Shown here piece after piece: positions 17,891 to 25,856 of a stretch of DNA of 64,000 bases (position 1 is the first letter of the stretch; each line of letters begins with the position of its first letter). The position numbers and the translations under genes are program-made. The stretch is from DASZHJ01 sp035517495. GTDB lineage: Bacteria > Pseudomonadota > Alphaproteobacteria > ATCC43930 > CGMCC-115725. The notes under the pieces were generated by a model, which was not told the origin of the DNA, searched no databases, and was given only the letters and a program-made list of their open reading frames with translations. The stretch is from the NCBI GenBank assembly GCA_035517495.1, contig DATIYT010000113.1, positions 1 through 64,000 on the forward strand, given 5' to 3'.

Positions 17891-18880
17891 GTGTTTTGCC
17901 GGCCGTTTGCCGGCGGCGCGCAAAGATGCGCGCTCGCCGCACTCCCATGGCTGCTTTCGGCTGCGATGCCGGCGGTCGCGGCCGAGTTTCCGCTTGCCCC
18001 GGGCGACAGGGCCATCGGCTCCGTCACCGTCTACGACACGATGGCGGGGGATACGCTGATGGATGTGGCACGATCCCAGGATTTGGGGTTCACCCAGCTC
18101 ATGGCGGTCAATCGCGGCGTCAATCCATGGGTGCCTGGGATTGGCAGGCAGATTACCTTGCCGAATTTTTATCTTCTTCCGAATGTGCCGCGCCGCGGAA
18201 TCGTGATCGATCTCGCGGCGGAGCGGCTTTACTACTTTCCGCCGGGCAAGAGCGCCGTCGTCGAGAGCTATCCCATCGGGATCGGTGTGCTCGGCGCGGT
18301 AACGCCGGTAGGGGTGACCAGAATCGCTGCCAAGGTGGAGAACCCCGTTTGGTATCCGCCGCCTTCGATCCATGCCGAGCGTCCCTGGTTGCCGGAAGCG
18401 ATTCCCGCCGGGCCCGACAATCCGCTGGGCGCCTATGCCTTTCGCCTCGGCTGGCCAAACTACCTCATCCACGGCACCAACAAGCCCGATGGGGTGGGGC
18501 GCAATGTGAGCCACGGCTGCATCCATCTCTATCCCGAAGACATCGAAAAGCTCTTCAATGAAGTTCCCGTCGGCACGGAGGTACGAGTTGTCTCTGACGA
18601 TGTGAGGGTGGCTTGGGTTGGCGGCGAACTTTTCGTCGAAATGCATCCGACCAAGAAGCAAAGCGACGAACTCGACATCGAAGGGACTTTGACGCCAGCG
18701 CCGGCACCGGCTCATCTCAAAGCACGGGTCGTCGCTGCCGCGGGGGATCAGATACAGCGCGTCGATTGGTCGATTGTGCGCCGCGTCGCCGATGAGCGAA
18801 CTGGTGTTCCGACCCAAGTCACCGGTACCGAGAACGCGAGCCGGCGGGCAAAGCAACCGGACAGAGCGTCCCTCGAATAA
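17891..18880 (+). CDS. L,D-transpeptidase with LysM-like domain (YkuD/ErfK family)
   Basis: The 329-residue exported protein has a signal peptide ending near AVAA. A LysM-like peptidoglycan-binding segment (about 45-95) is followed by a YkuD domain from about 100 to 236. The catalytic motif has His194 (IHGTN) and Cys210 in NVSHGCIHL. Such enzymes cross-link meso-DAP stems or attach outer-membrane proteins to them. The ErfK/YbiS branch attaches Lpp, which makes the adjacent Lpp-like gene its obvious candidate substrate. The start is GTG 17891; no in-frame ATG keeps the signal peptide. The C-terminal ~80 residues are low-complexity and of unknown role. Confidence 0.9.
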   Translation: MFCRPFAGGAQRCALAALPWLLSAAMPAVAAEFPLAPGDRAIGSVTVYDTMAGDTLMDVARSQDLGFTQLMAVNRGVNPWVPGIGRQITLPNFYLLPNVPRRGIVIDLAAERLYYFPPGKSAVVESYPIGIGVLGAVTPVGVTRIAAKVENPVWYPPPSIHAERPWLPEAIPAGPDNPLGAYAFRLGWPNYLIHGTNKPDGVGRNVSHGCIHLYPEDIEKLFNEVPVGTEVRVVSDDVRVAWVGGELFVEMHPTKKQSDELDIEGTLTPAPAPAHLKARVVAAAGDQIQRVDWSIVRRVADERTGVPTQVTGTENASRRAKQPDRASLE

Positions 18881-18972
18881 CACGCTGGGCGATCGCGTTG
18901 CATCTCTGTCGGAATCAACGGGAGAAGATCGATGGCCCGCCGATCATCGTGCGTGGATTTGCTTGCTCTAAC

Positions 18973-19015
18973 TGGCTCTCCCGGCCGGATTCGAACCAGC
19001 GACCCAGCGGTTAAC
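18973..19015 (-). repeat. Partial tRNA-Asn copy (3' half), attachment-site-like
   Basis: This 43-base sequence matches the 3' half of the intact tRNA-Asn at 19860-19934 (its bases 19860-19902) at 41 of 43 positions, in the same orientation. It runs from the anticodon loop through the T arm to the encoded CCA. It lies downstream of the tRNA 3' end, exactly where the distal att site of an element integrated in a tRNA gene would be. It is too short to be a functional tRNA. Confidence 0.7.
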
Positions 19016-19089
19016 GGAAGTCCGCCAGTGTCATTCTATCGGCTTATCGGCGAGCCACGAGCGAGAGGTCGGCCGCTGGGGCTGGTCGG

Positions 19090-19578
19090 TTACAATCGTC
19101 GTCCAAGGTATTTTTCGACCGCGCGCCTTTCCCAATCAGCGTTCAGAAAAGGGATCTTGTCGAAGGCCCGTAGCCCATCCATTGCAAGGTACAGTCCCCA
19201 GGGAATCGCGGGCCAGCCGACCCAGAAATGGCTTGGATAGACAAAGAGATTGAGTATGGCGAGAAAACCAATGATCAGAACATACTCGACGATGTGCATA
19301 TAGAAGCTCTTGATCTTCCTCACTCTGGCAAGTGCAAGCGCTTCGTCGGCGCTGACGTTATGGTTCACGGGTGGGGTCATGTGTGCCTCTCTCAGTGCGC
19401 CAAAATCCGCTTCGAGCACTGCCGCGACCGCCTTGAGTGACTCGACACTCGGATTTTGTCCGCGTTCCAGCCGCTGAATCGTCCGAACGCTAAGTCCCGT
19501 CAGTTCGGCAAGTTGCTCCTGCGACCATCCCCGCTGCAGACGCAACTTCTGTATCAACAGCGGGGAGCCGTCAGTCAT
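19090..19578 (-). CDS. XRE-family HTH regulator with 2TM domain
   Basis: The product is about 162 residues. An N-terminal XRE helix-turn-helix (KLRLQRGWSQEQLAELTGLS, then VRTIQRLERGQNPSVESLKA) is joined to a C-terminal 2TM domain with two hydrophobic helices (HIVEYVLIIGFLAILNLFVY and HFWVGWPAIPWGLYLAMDGL). Such fusions are membrane-tethered regulators. The chosen start is ATG 19578; a GTG at 19614 would add 12 residues. It is the only gene between the tRNA-Asn and its partial copy, which suggests it arrived or was retained with a small integrated element. Confidence 0.82.
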   Translation of the reverse strand: MTDGSPLLIQKLRLQRGWSQEQLAELTGLSVRTIQRLERGQNPSVESLKAVAAVLEADFGALREAHMTPPVNHNVSADEALALARVRKIKSFYMHIVEYVLIIGFLAILNLFVYPSHFWVGWPAIPWGLYLAMDGLRAFDKIPFLNADWERRAVEKYLGRRL

Positions 19579-19821
19579 GAGGAAAGGATTGCCCAAAGGG
19601 AGTTGAGAGACCACGACGCGAACCCGACACCGACCGGACTCTTATGCGAAGGCGTCCCCGTTTGTATCCGGAGGGTCGCTAGTCCGCCCTAGTGCTACCT
19701 AAGTTGGGTGCTGCGTCAATCCCCGCGGCAAGCGGCAGACCGCCCTTGGCCGGCGGAGGTGGCGCGGGCACACGTTCGGCGAAATGGCGCCGATGTTGCC
19801 CAGGCGCGATTTTCAAAAGAG

Positions 19822-19851
19822 AAGGGCCCAGACATTTCTGCCTGAGCCCTT
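19822..19851 (-). terminator. Terminator downstream of tRNA-Asn
   Basis: A ten-base stem with one mismatch (19822-19831 with 19842-19851) lies nine bases after the tRNA 3' end on the minus strand and is followed on that strand by CTCTTTT. On the plus strand it is followed by TGTTTTTGTT, so it could act in both directions. Confidence 0.65.
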
Positions 19852-19859
19852 GTTTTTGT

Positions 19860-19934
19860 TGGCTCCCCGGGCCGGATTCGAACCAGCGACCCAGCGGTTA
19901 ACAGCCGCTTGCTCTACCACTGAGCTACCGGGGA
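19860..19934 (-). tRNA. tRNA-Asn (anticodon GTT)
   Basis: The 75-base cloverleaf on the minus strand has a perfect 7-base acceptor stem, the D arm GCTC/GAGC, the anticodon stem AGCGG/CCGCT with loop CTGTTAA, the T loop TTCGAAT and an encoded CCA. Its 3' half is duplicated at 18973-19015. Confidence 0.96.
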
Positions 19935-20286
19935 TCAACCGCCGATGGCCGCGGCGGAGACGCTCCCGTCCCCTCAGACGCAAGCGCTCAGGGGCATGGG
20001 AGCGGCCTTATAACAGAGCACCGGGGGCCACGCCACTGCTTCCCCGTCACGGGGTTCGCCGCCGGGAGCCTGCCCGAGCGGAAACCTTGCTGATGCCCGG
20101 CGAATGCCAAGAGCAGATGTAAGGGAAGAAAATATTAAACCTGACGATAAGTGAAAATTGGCCTCAATGAATTATTTACCTTAATATTCGCTGAATTATT
20201 GTTTTGTTTACTATAATTGTATCTTGCATTTTACGAGATATTTACACATTATTCACCTCAGCAAGAATTTTCCTCGGGAGCCTTCG
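19935..20286. other. Intergenic region with AT-rich promoter-like segment
   Basis: The first half, upstream of tRNA-Asn, is GC-rich with nothing recognisable. From about 20125 to 20265 the sequence becomes strikingly AT-rich and contains a perfect TATAAT at 20212-20217, suitable as a -10 box for the small ORF at 20287; no clear -35 was found. No further coding sequence is supported. Confidence 0.4.
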
Positions 20287-20466
20287 ATGCCCATGTATGT
20301 TCTGGGGGGCTACCAAGAACAAAGGACGCGCACACGCGCGACCGAACGTCGGTTGTTCACTCTATTTGTGATCGCGGCCGGTCTCGCGGCTTTCCTGATC
20401 ATGGGAGAGCGAAGGGTGAGCGAGCTCTATGATGCAGCCGTGACTTTCGTGGGCAGCTACCTCTAA
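20287..20466 (+). CDS. Small single-pass membrane protein (59 aa), unknown
   Basis: The protein begins MPMYVLGGYQEQRTRTRATE. It has one hydrophobic segment at about residues 25-40 (LFTLFVIAAGLAAFLIM) and a short C-terminal tail. ATG 20287 is preceded by GGGAG at six bases' spacing and by an AT-rich region with a TATAAT box, which supports real expression. It ends seven bases before the convergent stop of the beta-barrel gene. No family is recognised. Confidence 0.55.
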   Translation: MPMYVLGGYQEQRTRTRATERRLFTLFVIAAGLAAFLIMGERRVSELYDAAVTFVGSYL

Positions 20467-20472
20467 AGTCGG

Positions 20473-21147
20473 TTACGGCGACTTTGGCGGCACGCCGTGA
20501 TAGGCGATGCCGAGCATCACGGTGTTGGCGCCGTATTGGCTCTTGAGCTGGGTCACCGCGCCGGTCATGAAGGTCGCATTGGGCATCGTGAAGTAGCGAT
20601 AATCGAGATTGATCGAGACCGTCGGCGATAGCGCGTATTTCACGCCGGCGATGCCTTGATAAGCAAATTGCCAGAGCGTGGCGCTGGTGCTCGGGATGCC
20701 CAGGGCCGGCGCACTGAGACTATTCACCGTGAAAGCCGCACCCCCGATGCCGAAGCCGAGATAGGGGGTCCAAGCGGTGTGCGGAAGGAAGTCGTAGAGC
20801 ACGTTGCCCATGAGCGCCATGCTGACCGTATTGCCGGAGAGCGGCAATGTGCCTGCCGTGGTCGGCGTCGTAAGGTTGCTATAATCGTTGCGGCGAAGGG
20901 TGGCTTCGCCTTCGAGCCGCACATTGAAGGGCCACTCATAGCCGAGGGTAAGACCGCCCGCGAAACCCGAGCTGCTGTGTGCGGTGAACGAGGTCGTGGA
21001 CCCGCCGGTACTGAATGAGCTGGACGCGCCCGTAACACCGTTCCAGCCACCCTCAAGCCCAACGTACCAGCCGGGTGTCTGCTGCGCATGCGCCGCCGAG
21101 ACGGCGACGAGTGCGGCAACCCCGACCAACAAAGCAGCCCGTATCAT
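20473..21147 (-). CDS. Outer-membrane beta-barrel protein (OmpA-like/opacity family)
   Basis: The 224-residue protein has a signal peptide ending AHA|QQ. An eight-stranded-barrel pattern includes WYVGLEGGWN, GGLTLGYEW, TPYLGFGIGGAAF and INLDYRYF, with a final strand TVMLGIAYHG. This is typical of the small surface-antigen/Omp25-like porins of alphaproteobacteria, which stabilise the outer membrane. The barrel sequence is not specific enough to name a gene. It is monocistronic as far as can be seen. Confidence 0.78.
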   Translation of the reverse strand: MIRAALLVGVAALVAVSAAHAQQTPGWYVGLEGGWNGVTGASSSFSTGGSTTSFTAHSSSGFAGGLTLGYEWPFNVRLEGEATLRRNDYSNLTTPTTAGTLPLSGNTVSMALMGNVLYDFLPHTAWTPYLGFGIGGAAFTVNSLSAPALGIPSTSATLWQFAYQGIAGVKYALSPTVSINLDYRYFTMPNATFMTGAVTQLKSQYGANTVMLGIAYHGVPPKSP

Positions 21148-21442
21148 TTCCCCTCCCCCCAGTTGTCCCCTTCACCCGCGCGACCATAGCATTTCCACCC
21201 CCCGGCAAGTCAGTCGGAGGATTTGTGCGGACCGAAGCTCCCGCGAAGAGAGTGGGGGAACTCAGAGGAAGTCCCGAGCAAGCCGCGAAACACTGGCCGG
21301 CGGAAAATCTCCGATGCGCGAAAGCCATGGTGGTTGCTCGCGCGACCAATCGTTTCACAAATAATAGTTTCACGCAGGCACGGTGACCCCAATCGTTGCC
21401 GAAACGAATTTTTAAACATGTCGGAGAAATAATTGGCTCATC

Positions 21443-21595
21443 ATGGTACCCGACGGCACGATAGAGTTTCTCCTCTCCGAGGCAGCAATCTTTCTGCTGG
21501 GTTTTCTCTCGGGCTACGGAATACGTGCCTGGATTTCACACCGGCGACACGAGCGGAGCCGCGATACCCGAGTTGGATTGCGTCCGCAGTCTTAG
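21443..21595 (+). CDS. Small single-pass membrane protein (50 aa), unknown
   Basis: This short ORF encodes MVPDGTIEFLLSEAAIFLLG, then FLSGYGIRAWISHRRH and a basic tail, giving one hydrophobic helix (residues about 9-30) and a positive-inside C-terminus. A GGAGAAAT lies 12 bases upstream, slightly far for a ribosome site. Similar short 'GFxSGYGxRA' membrane proteins occur in alphaproteobacteria, as far as I recall. The function is unknown. Confidence 0.5.
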   Translation: MVPDGTIEFLLSEAAIFLLGFLSGYGIRAWISHRRHERSRDTRVGLRPQS

Positions 21596-21642
21596 TGCCA
21601 ATCAGTCAACGCGGACGGAGACCGACTCTCTAGCTCGGCGAG

Positions 21643-21858
21643 TTAGGTCGGACGGTCGGAAAACCGTGGGGCTTGAAGATCGCGAAGTCGCGCTTCCATC
21701 TGTGCGATAACCTCCACCAAGACCCGCCTATCCCGGGGATCGCTGACGATGCCGAGTTCGGATCGGTAGTGCTTCAGGTCGCGCTCGAGCTGCACGATCT
21801 GGGCCGCGGTGTCGCTCCCTTCAGTCACACCCTTTGTTTGCCGGTGCGGGTCGCTCAT
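21643..21858 (-). CDS. Small hypothetical protein with coiled-coil region (71 aa)
   Basis: It begins MSDPHRQTKG and contains a charged helical region (IVQLERDLKHYRSELGI, then RRVLVEVIAQMEARLRDL) that looks like a short coiled coil. No signal or membrane segment is present. ATG 21858 was preferred to the upstream M at 21900 because the leader would be unusual; the ribosome site is weak. The function is unknown. Confidence 0.45.
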   Translation of the reverse strand: MSDPHRQTKGVTEGSDTAAQIVQLERDLKHYRSELGIVSDPRDRRVLVEVIAQMEARLRDLQAPRFSDRPT

Positions 21859-22384
21859 GGTGAAGTTCTCGCCAACGCAAAACATTTGCCGGATTCTCAA
21901 CCGGCAATAAGTATGCCAGGCAAAGAAAAATGTGAATAAACAAAGCAGTGCGAGAGAATAGGTTGGGCAGCGTGTAACGCGTATTTAACAGAGTTCCGTA
22001 GTACGAAAGTAATAGTCCTTCGGACATCACTTTTAACTCAGAGCCTTAGAAGACGTGACTGAATGTCAACCGCTGCGACACCAATAACGAGTTACTTCCA
22101 AATGCCGGGATCACGGTGGCAACCCGTGTGCATGGACGTGGCTTCCTATTGCTCCGCGCTCGCTCGATGCCGCTGTTTATAAAAAATGGGGTATTGCCCT
22201 GTGCTTAGGGCCCGATGGAGTTACCTCCCCTGGCCGACTCGCGTTGAATTCTCGAAGCGTCTGAAATTGAATCTCGAGTTTGCCCAAGTGCTGCACCGCT
22301 TGTGCAAGGCGCTCGTTAGCTGCGATGCGGAGCGCTCATTCGGATGGCGGAGACGACGACAGCCCTTCACGGAGGGAAATTCAC
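21859..22384. other. Intergenic region, partly AT-rich
   Basis: This divergent gap lies between the coiled-coil ORF and the VTAG-motif secreted protein. It contains AT-rich runs around 21925-22035 and a TATAAAA run near 22178 that could serve a promoter. I see no coding sequence with a ribosome site and no RNA gene in it. Confidence 0.45.
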
Positions 22385-22705
22385 ATGGCCAGATCACTCA
22401 TCGCTCTTGCGGTTCTGCCGCTCATGGCGAGCACTTGCTGGGCTGGAGAGAGCATCAGCGACGCCCAGATGGATCGCGTGACGGCCGGCGCGGCCGGCAC
22501 TGAGATACCTTCGTTCGCGAGCAGCCTTTTTTCCGGATCCGGATTACCGCCACTCACTCTGCTGTCCTCGTCGATGTCAGGTCAAACATCGACCCCTCTG
22601 ACGAGCTCCGGCGGCGTCTCACCCGATCTCGGCGAGGCCGGTCTAGTCGGTTCGGCGAGGTTCGCTGAATTTAATTTTGTCGCTCAGTTTCTTGGGCAAC
22701 GGTAG
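22385..22705 (+). CDS. Small secreted protein with DAQMDRVTAG motif, unknown
   Basis: The 106-residue protein has a signal peptide (residues 1-18, ending CWAGE). The short motif ISDAQMDRVTAGAAG follows, and the rest is Ser/Gly/Pro-rich with a final hydrophobic stretch. The 'D-x-Q-M-D-x-V-T-A-G' pattern recurs in small exported proteobacterial proteins and resembles the leader ends of some peptide natural-product precursors, but a signal peptide precedes it here. ATG 22385 has GGAGGG eight bases upstream. No modification enzymes lie next to it. Confidence 0.6.
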   Translation: MARSLIALAVLPLMASTCWAGESISDAQMDRVTAGAAGTEIPSFASSLFSGSGLPPLTLLSSSMSGQTSTPLTSSGGVSPDLGEAGLVGSARFAEFNFVAQFLGQR

Positions 22706-22812
22706 CGACTTCCGTTCCTGGCGCGTCCGCGCGGGCGACAGTCGATAAACGACTAGAGACAGCAATCGCGCCGGCGACGGACACCTTGCCTTGATACCGC
22801 ACGGCGCAGCGA

Positions 22813-23253
22813 TTAGTCCGTCGTCCACTGCGCAAGCTCGACCGTGATCCCTTCGGGGCCGGCGATGAAAACCAGCTTGCGGTCGTGAAATTGCATGATG
22901 TCGTTCCGCATTTCGACGCCGCTCGCCTTCAATTTGCGGACCTCGGACTCGATATCATCGACCGCGAAGCAGATATGATTGAAGCCGAGCTTGTTGAGCT
23001 TGGCGATGTCCGGGTCACGGATCGGCTCCGGGTGGCGATAGCGCAAGAGCTGAACCTCAATGTGCGGGTTCGCGTTGGCAAGCGCGAGCGTTACATGTTC
23101 GGCTTCGATACCAGCGACGCCCATGTATCTCGAAAACTGGTCGCCCGAGATCACCACGGACTGTTGCTCAACGAAGCCCAGCAAGGCAAAGAACTGTTTT
23201 GCTTTCTCGACGTCGCGCACGACAATCGTGACGTGATCGAAATGCATTATCAT
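22813..23253 (-). CDS. VOC-family (glyoxalase/dioxygenase fold) protein
   Basis: The 146-residue protein has two beta-alpha-beta-beta-beta modules. Potential metal ligands are the His in MHFDHVTIVV, a His in GFNHICFAVDDIE and a Glu in GPEGITVELAQW, as in glyoxalase I-like enzymes. Substrate specificity in this superfamily cannot be predicted from such motifs. It is monocistronic, upstream of the tRNA-Cys on the same strand. Confidence 0.85.
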   Translation of the reverse strand: MIMHFDHVTIVVRDVEKAKQFFALLGFVEQQSVVISGDQFSRYMGVAGIEAEHVTLALANANPHIEVQLLRYRHPEPIRDPDIAKLNKLGFNHICFAVDDIESEVRKLKASGVEMRNDIMQFHDRKLVFIAGPEGITVELAQWTTD

Positions 23254-23469
23254 TTTCGCCGTTCCCGATCGTCTCCCCCGTGTCTACTTTGGCACATTGC
23301 CTCAACCTTGCATCGTATCCGTGTTGCATGCGTGTTGCACGGAGCTTTTGGGAGCACACCTTAGCCGACGGGAAAACCTCGTCTTCGTTTGAAGCCCTTG
23401 CACCACGCAAAATCGCATTCGCGCGCTCATCGGCGAATAAAATGACATCGAATTTCCAAGCGAAGTAAC

Positions 23470-23543
23470 TGGAGGCCGGAAGCGGAATCGAACCGCTGTA
23501 CGGGGATTTGCAGTCCCCTGCATAGCCACTCTGCCATCCGGCC
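23470..23543 (-). tRNA. tRNA-Cys (anticodon GCA)
   Basis: The 74-base minus-strand cloverleaf has a GGCCGGA/TCCGGCC acceptor stem, the anticodon stem GGGGA/TCCCC with loop CTGCAAA, the T loop TTCGATT and an encoded CCA. Confidence 0.96.
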
Positions 23544-23709
23544 GGAAACGACGGCCGTCTTATATGCCGCTCCCGCTCTGGTCGGTCAAGGAAAGCCCCG
23601 CGGTCTATCGGCGGTGTTTTGCATGTCCTCGAGACTCGGCATTGAGTTCCGATGAAGCGGGCGATATAAGACCGGCCACAACGATTTTTCCCGGCGAGTT
23701 TGAAAACTT

Positions 23710-24366
23710 ATGCTCGACACCGTCGCCGCCCGGCTCAACATGGTCGAAGGTCAACTTCGCACCAACGGGATCGTTGATCCGGCGTTGCTCGATGCTTTCC
23801 TGACCGTGCCGCGCGAGCGCTTTGTGCCTCAGGAGTTGCGCGACACGGCTTATGTGGACGAAGACATTCCGCTAGGCGGCGGCCGCTATCTGATCGAGCC
23901 GCTGGTCCTTGGGCGCCTGATAATTCTGGCCGAAATCCGCTCGGGCGAAAGGGTCCTGCTGGTCGGGGCCGGGACCGGATATGGGGCCGCTTTGATGGCG
24001 AAGCTTGGCGCCTCGGTAGTTGCGCTCGAGAGCGACGCGCGGCTTTCGGGCACTGCGCGGCGTATCCTGGCCGAGCTGGGATTCGCCACGGCCAAGGTGG
24101 TTGAAGGGCCGCTAGCCCAGGGATACGATGCCGAAGCGCCCTATGATGCTCTGGTTTTTGGGGGAGCGATCGCCGACGTGCCGGCGGCGCTGATCGGCCA
24201 GCTCTCCGAGGGCGGACGGGCGGCAGCCGTGCTTAAACCCACTCTCGCAGTGGGGCAGGCGACGGCTATGACTCGGGTCGGCTCGGCGCTGTCGCGCCGG
24301 CCGTATTTCGATGCGGCAACACCCATGCTGCCGGGGTTGGAGGCGGTGCCGAGGTTCGTGTTCTAG
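23710..24366 (+). CDS. Divergent protein-L-isoaspartate O-methyltransferase-like protein
   Basis: The 218-residue protein has the PIMT fold: N-terminal RLNMVEGQLRTNGI, PRERFVPQELRDTAYVDEDI, and the SAM loop VLLVGAGTGYGAALMAKLG. The catalytic TISQP segment of true PIMT is replaced here by GGGRYLIEPLV, so isoaspartate repair activity is doubtful. A canonical Pcm exists elsewhere in the window (54856-55509). It sits 20 bases upstream of tolC, so the two are probably co-transcribed. Confidence 0.82.
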   Translation: MLDTVAARLNMVEGQLRTNGIVDPALLDAFLTVPRERFVPQELRDTAYVDEDIPLGGGRYLIEPLVLGRLIILAEIRSGERVLLVGAGTGYGAALMAKLGASVVALESDARLSGTARRILAELGFATAKVVEGPLAQGYDAEAPYDALVFGGAIADVPAALIGQLSEGGRAAAVLKPTLAVGQATAMTRVGSALSRRPYFDAATPMLPGLEAVPRFVF

Positions 24367-24386
24367 GCTGTGGAGGGGCTCCGCTG

Positions 24387-25772
24387 ATGCGACTTGGTTT
24401 GACCGTATCCTGCACCGCGATTGCGCTAAGCTTGGCGGGTGGTGCTCGCGGCGCGGAAGCGCCGTCGGAATCGCTCACCCAGGCGCTCTCTCAAGCTTAC
24501 ACCTACAACCCTCAGCTGCTGGCGCAGCGCGCGCACCTGCGTGCGACCGATGAAGGCGTGCCGCAGGCGCTCTCGGGGTGGCGGCCGCAGGTCACCTTCA
24601 CTGGTACCGTGGGCCGGGGCGTAGTGACCGGGTCACCCACGGTTTCCGGGACCGACTCCACCAAGGAGTACATTACCCCATCGACCCTCGACTTCAACGT
24701 CACCCAGCCCGTCTACACCGGCGGCAGGGTCCCGGCGATACTCCAAGAGGCCGAGCATAACGTGGTCGCCGACCGGGCGCGGACGGCCGCCACCGAGGGG
24801 CAGATCCTGTTCAACGTTGCGCAGGCCTTTCTGGACGTGGTGGAGGCGCAGGCGACGGTCGATCTCAATATCAACAACGAATCCGTGCTGAGGCGCCAGT
24901 TGGAAGCGACCAACGACGAATTTCGCGTGGGACAGGTTACACGAACCGACGTGGCGCAGGCGGAATCGCGCCTCTCGCTCGCGACCGCGAGCCGCGTTCA
25001 GGCCGAGGGAAACCTGGAGACGAGCCGCGCCAATTACCAACGCGCGGTCGGTCACTTGCCCGGGAAGTTGGTGGCGCCGAAGGAGCATCCGCAATTGCCG
25101 GGTACGCTGGACGAAGCGCTGGCGCTGGCGTCGCAGAATAACCCCAACGTGATTCTGGCCGATTTCTCGTCCAAGGCCGGCGAGGACGCCGTGCGCGCGA
25201 CACGGGCACAGCTCATGCCGACGATATCCGTGATCGGTGACGTGAACCGGTCCGTGGATCTCGGCCGTCTGGATCAGACCACGAATGAAGCCTCGCTCAT
25301 CGCCCGCCTCACCATGCCGATCTATGAGGGCGGCAACATCTATTCGCAGACACGCCAAGCTAAGGAAACCGTGACGCAGTTGCGCGATCAGCTTGTTGAT
25401 GCGCGCCAGGCCGCGGTTCAGCTTGCGACACGCGACTGGCAAACCATCACGGCTCAGAAGGCGAACATCATCGCGCTCAACGCCACCATCAAGGCCGCCG
25501 CGATCGCGTTGGATGGCGTGCGAGAAGAGGCAAAGGTCGGCTCGCGCACCATTCTCGACGTCTTGAACGCCGAGCAGGAACTGTTTACCGACCGCGTCAG
25601 TCTGGTGCAGGCGCAACATGATCTGGCGGTTGCCGAGTTCGACCTGTCGCAGCAAGTCGGCCGGCTCACCGCAGCGGACCTGAAATTGCCGGTTACAATC
25701 TATGACCCGGAACAACACTACCGAGCGGTACGGAACAAGTGGATCGGATTCGGCAACAAAACCTCGCAGTAA
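24387..25772 (+). CDS. tolC: TolC-family outer-membrane efflux/secretion protein
   Basis: The 461-residue exported protein has a signal peptide (about 1-24). Two homologous halves of long coiled-coil helices are visible (LTQALSQAYTYNPQLLAQRA; GSRTILDVLNAEQELFTDRV; AQHDLAVAEFDLSQQVGRLT). Such trimers form the outer-membrane channel for type I secretion and RND pumps. The length is normal. The upstream PIMT-like gene and the downstream DUF2497/valS genes reproduce a common alphaproteobacterial order. No inner-membrane partner is encoded next to it. Confidence 0.92.
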   Translation: MRLGLTVSCTAIALSLAGGARGAEAPSESLTQALSQAYTYNPQLLAQRAHLRATDEGVPQALSGWRPQVTFTGTVGRGVVTGSPTVSGTDSTKEYITPSTLDFNVTQPVYTGGRVPAILQEAEHNVVADRARTAATEGQILFNVAQAFLDVVEAQATVDLNINNESVLRRQLEATNDEFRVGQVTRTDVAQAESRLSLATASRVQAEGNLETSRANYQRAVGHLPGKLVAPKEHPQLPGTLDEALALASQNNPNVILADFSSKAGEDAVRATRAQLMPTISVIGDVNRSVDLGRLDQTTNEASLIARLTMPIYEGGNIYSQTRQAKETVTQLRDQLVDARQAAVQLATRDWQTITAQKANIIALNATIKAAAIALDGVREEAKVGSRTILDVLNAEQELFTDRVSLVQAQHDLAVAEFDLSQQVGRLTAADLKLPVTIYDPEQHYRAVRNKWIGFGNKTSQ

Positions 25773-25856
25773 CCACAAATTAACCACTAGGCTGCTGGTA
25801 TTTCAGGGCTGCTTAACATAAGCTCTTCGTTAACCATAAAGCGGTGACTGGTGGCC

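Noticed and set aside
18961..18970. Ten bases (GCTTGCTCTA) also found in tRNA-Asn, just outside the partial tRNA copy
   Set aside because: They are in the wrong order relative to the tRNA and short enough to be chance.
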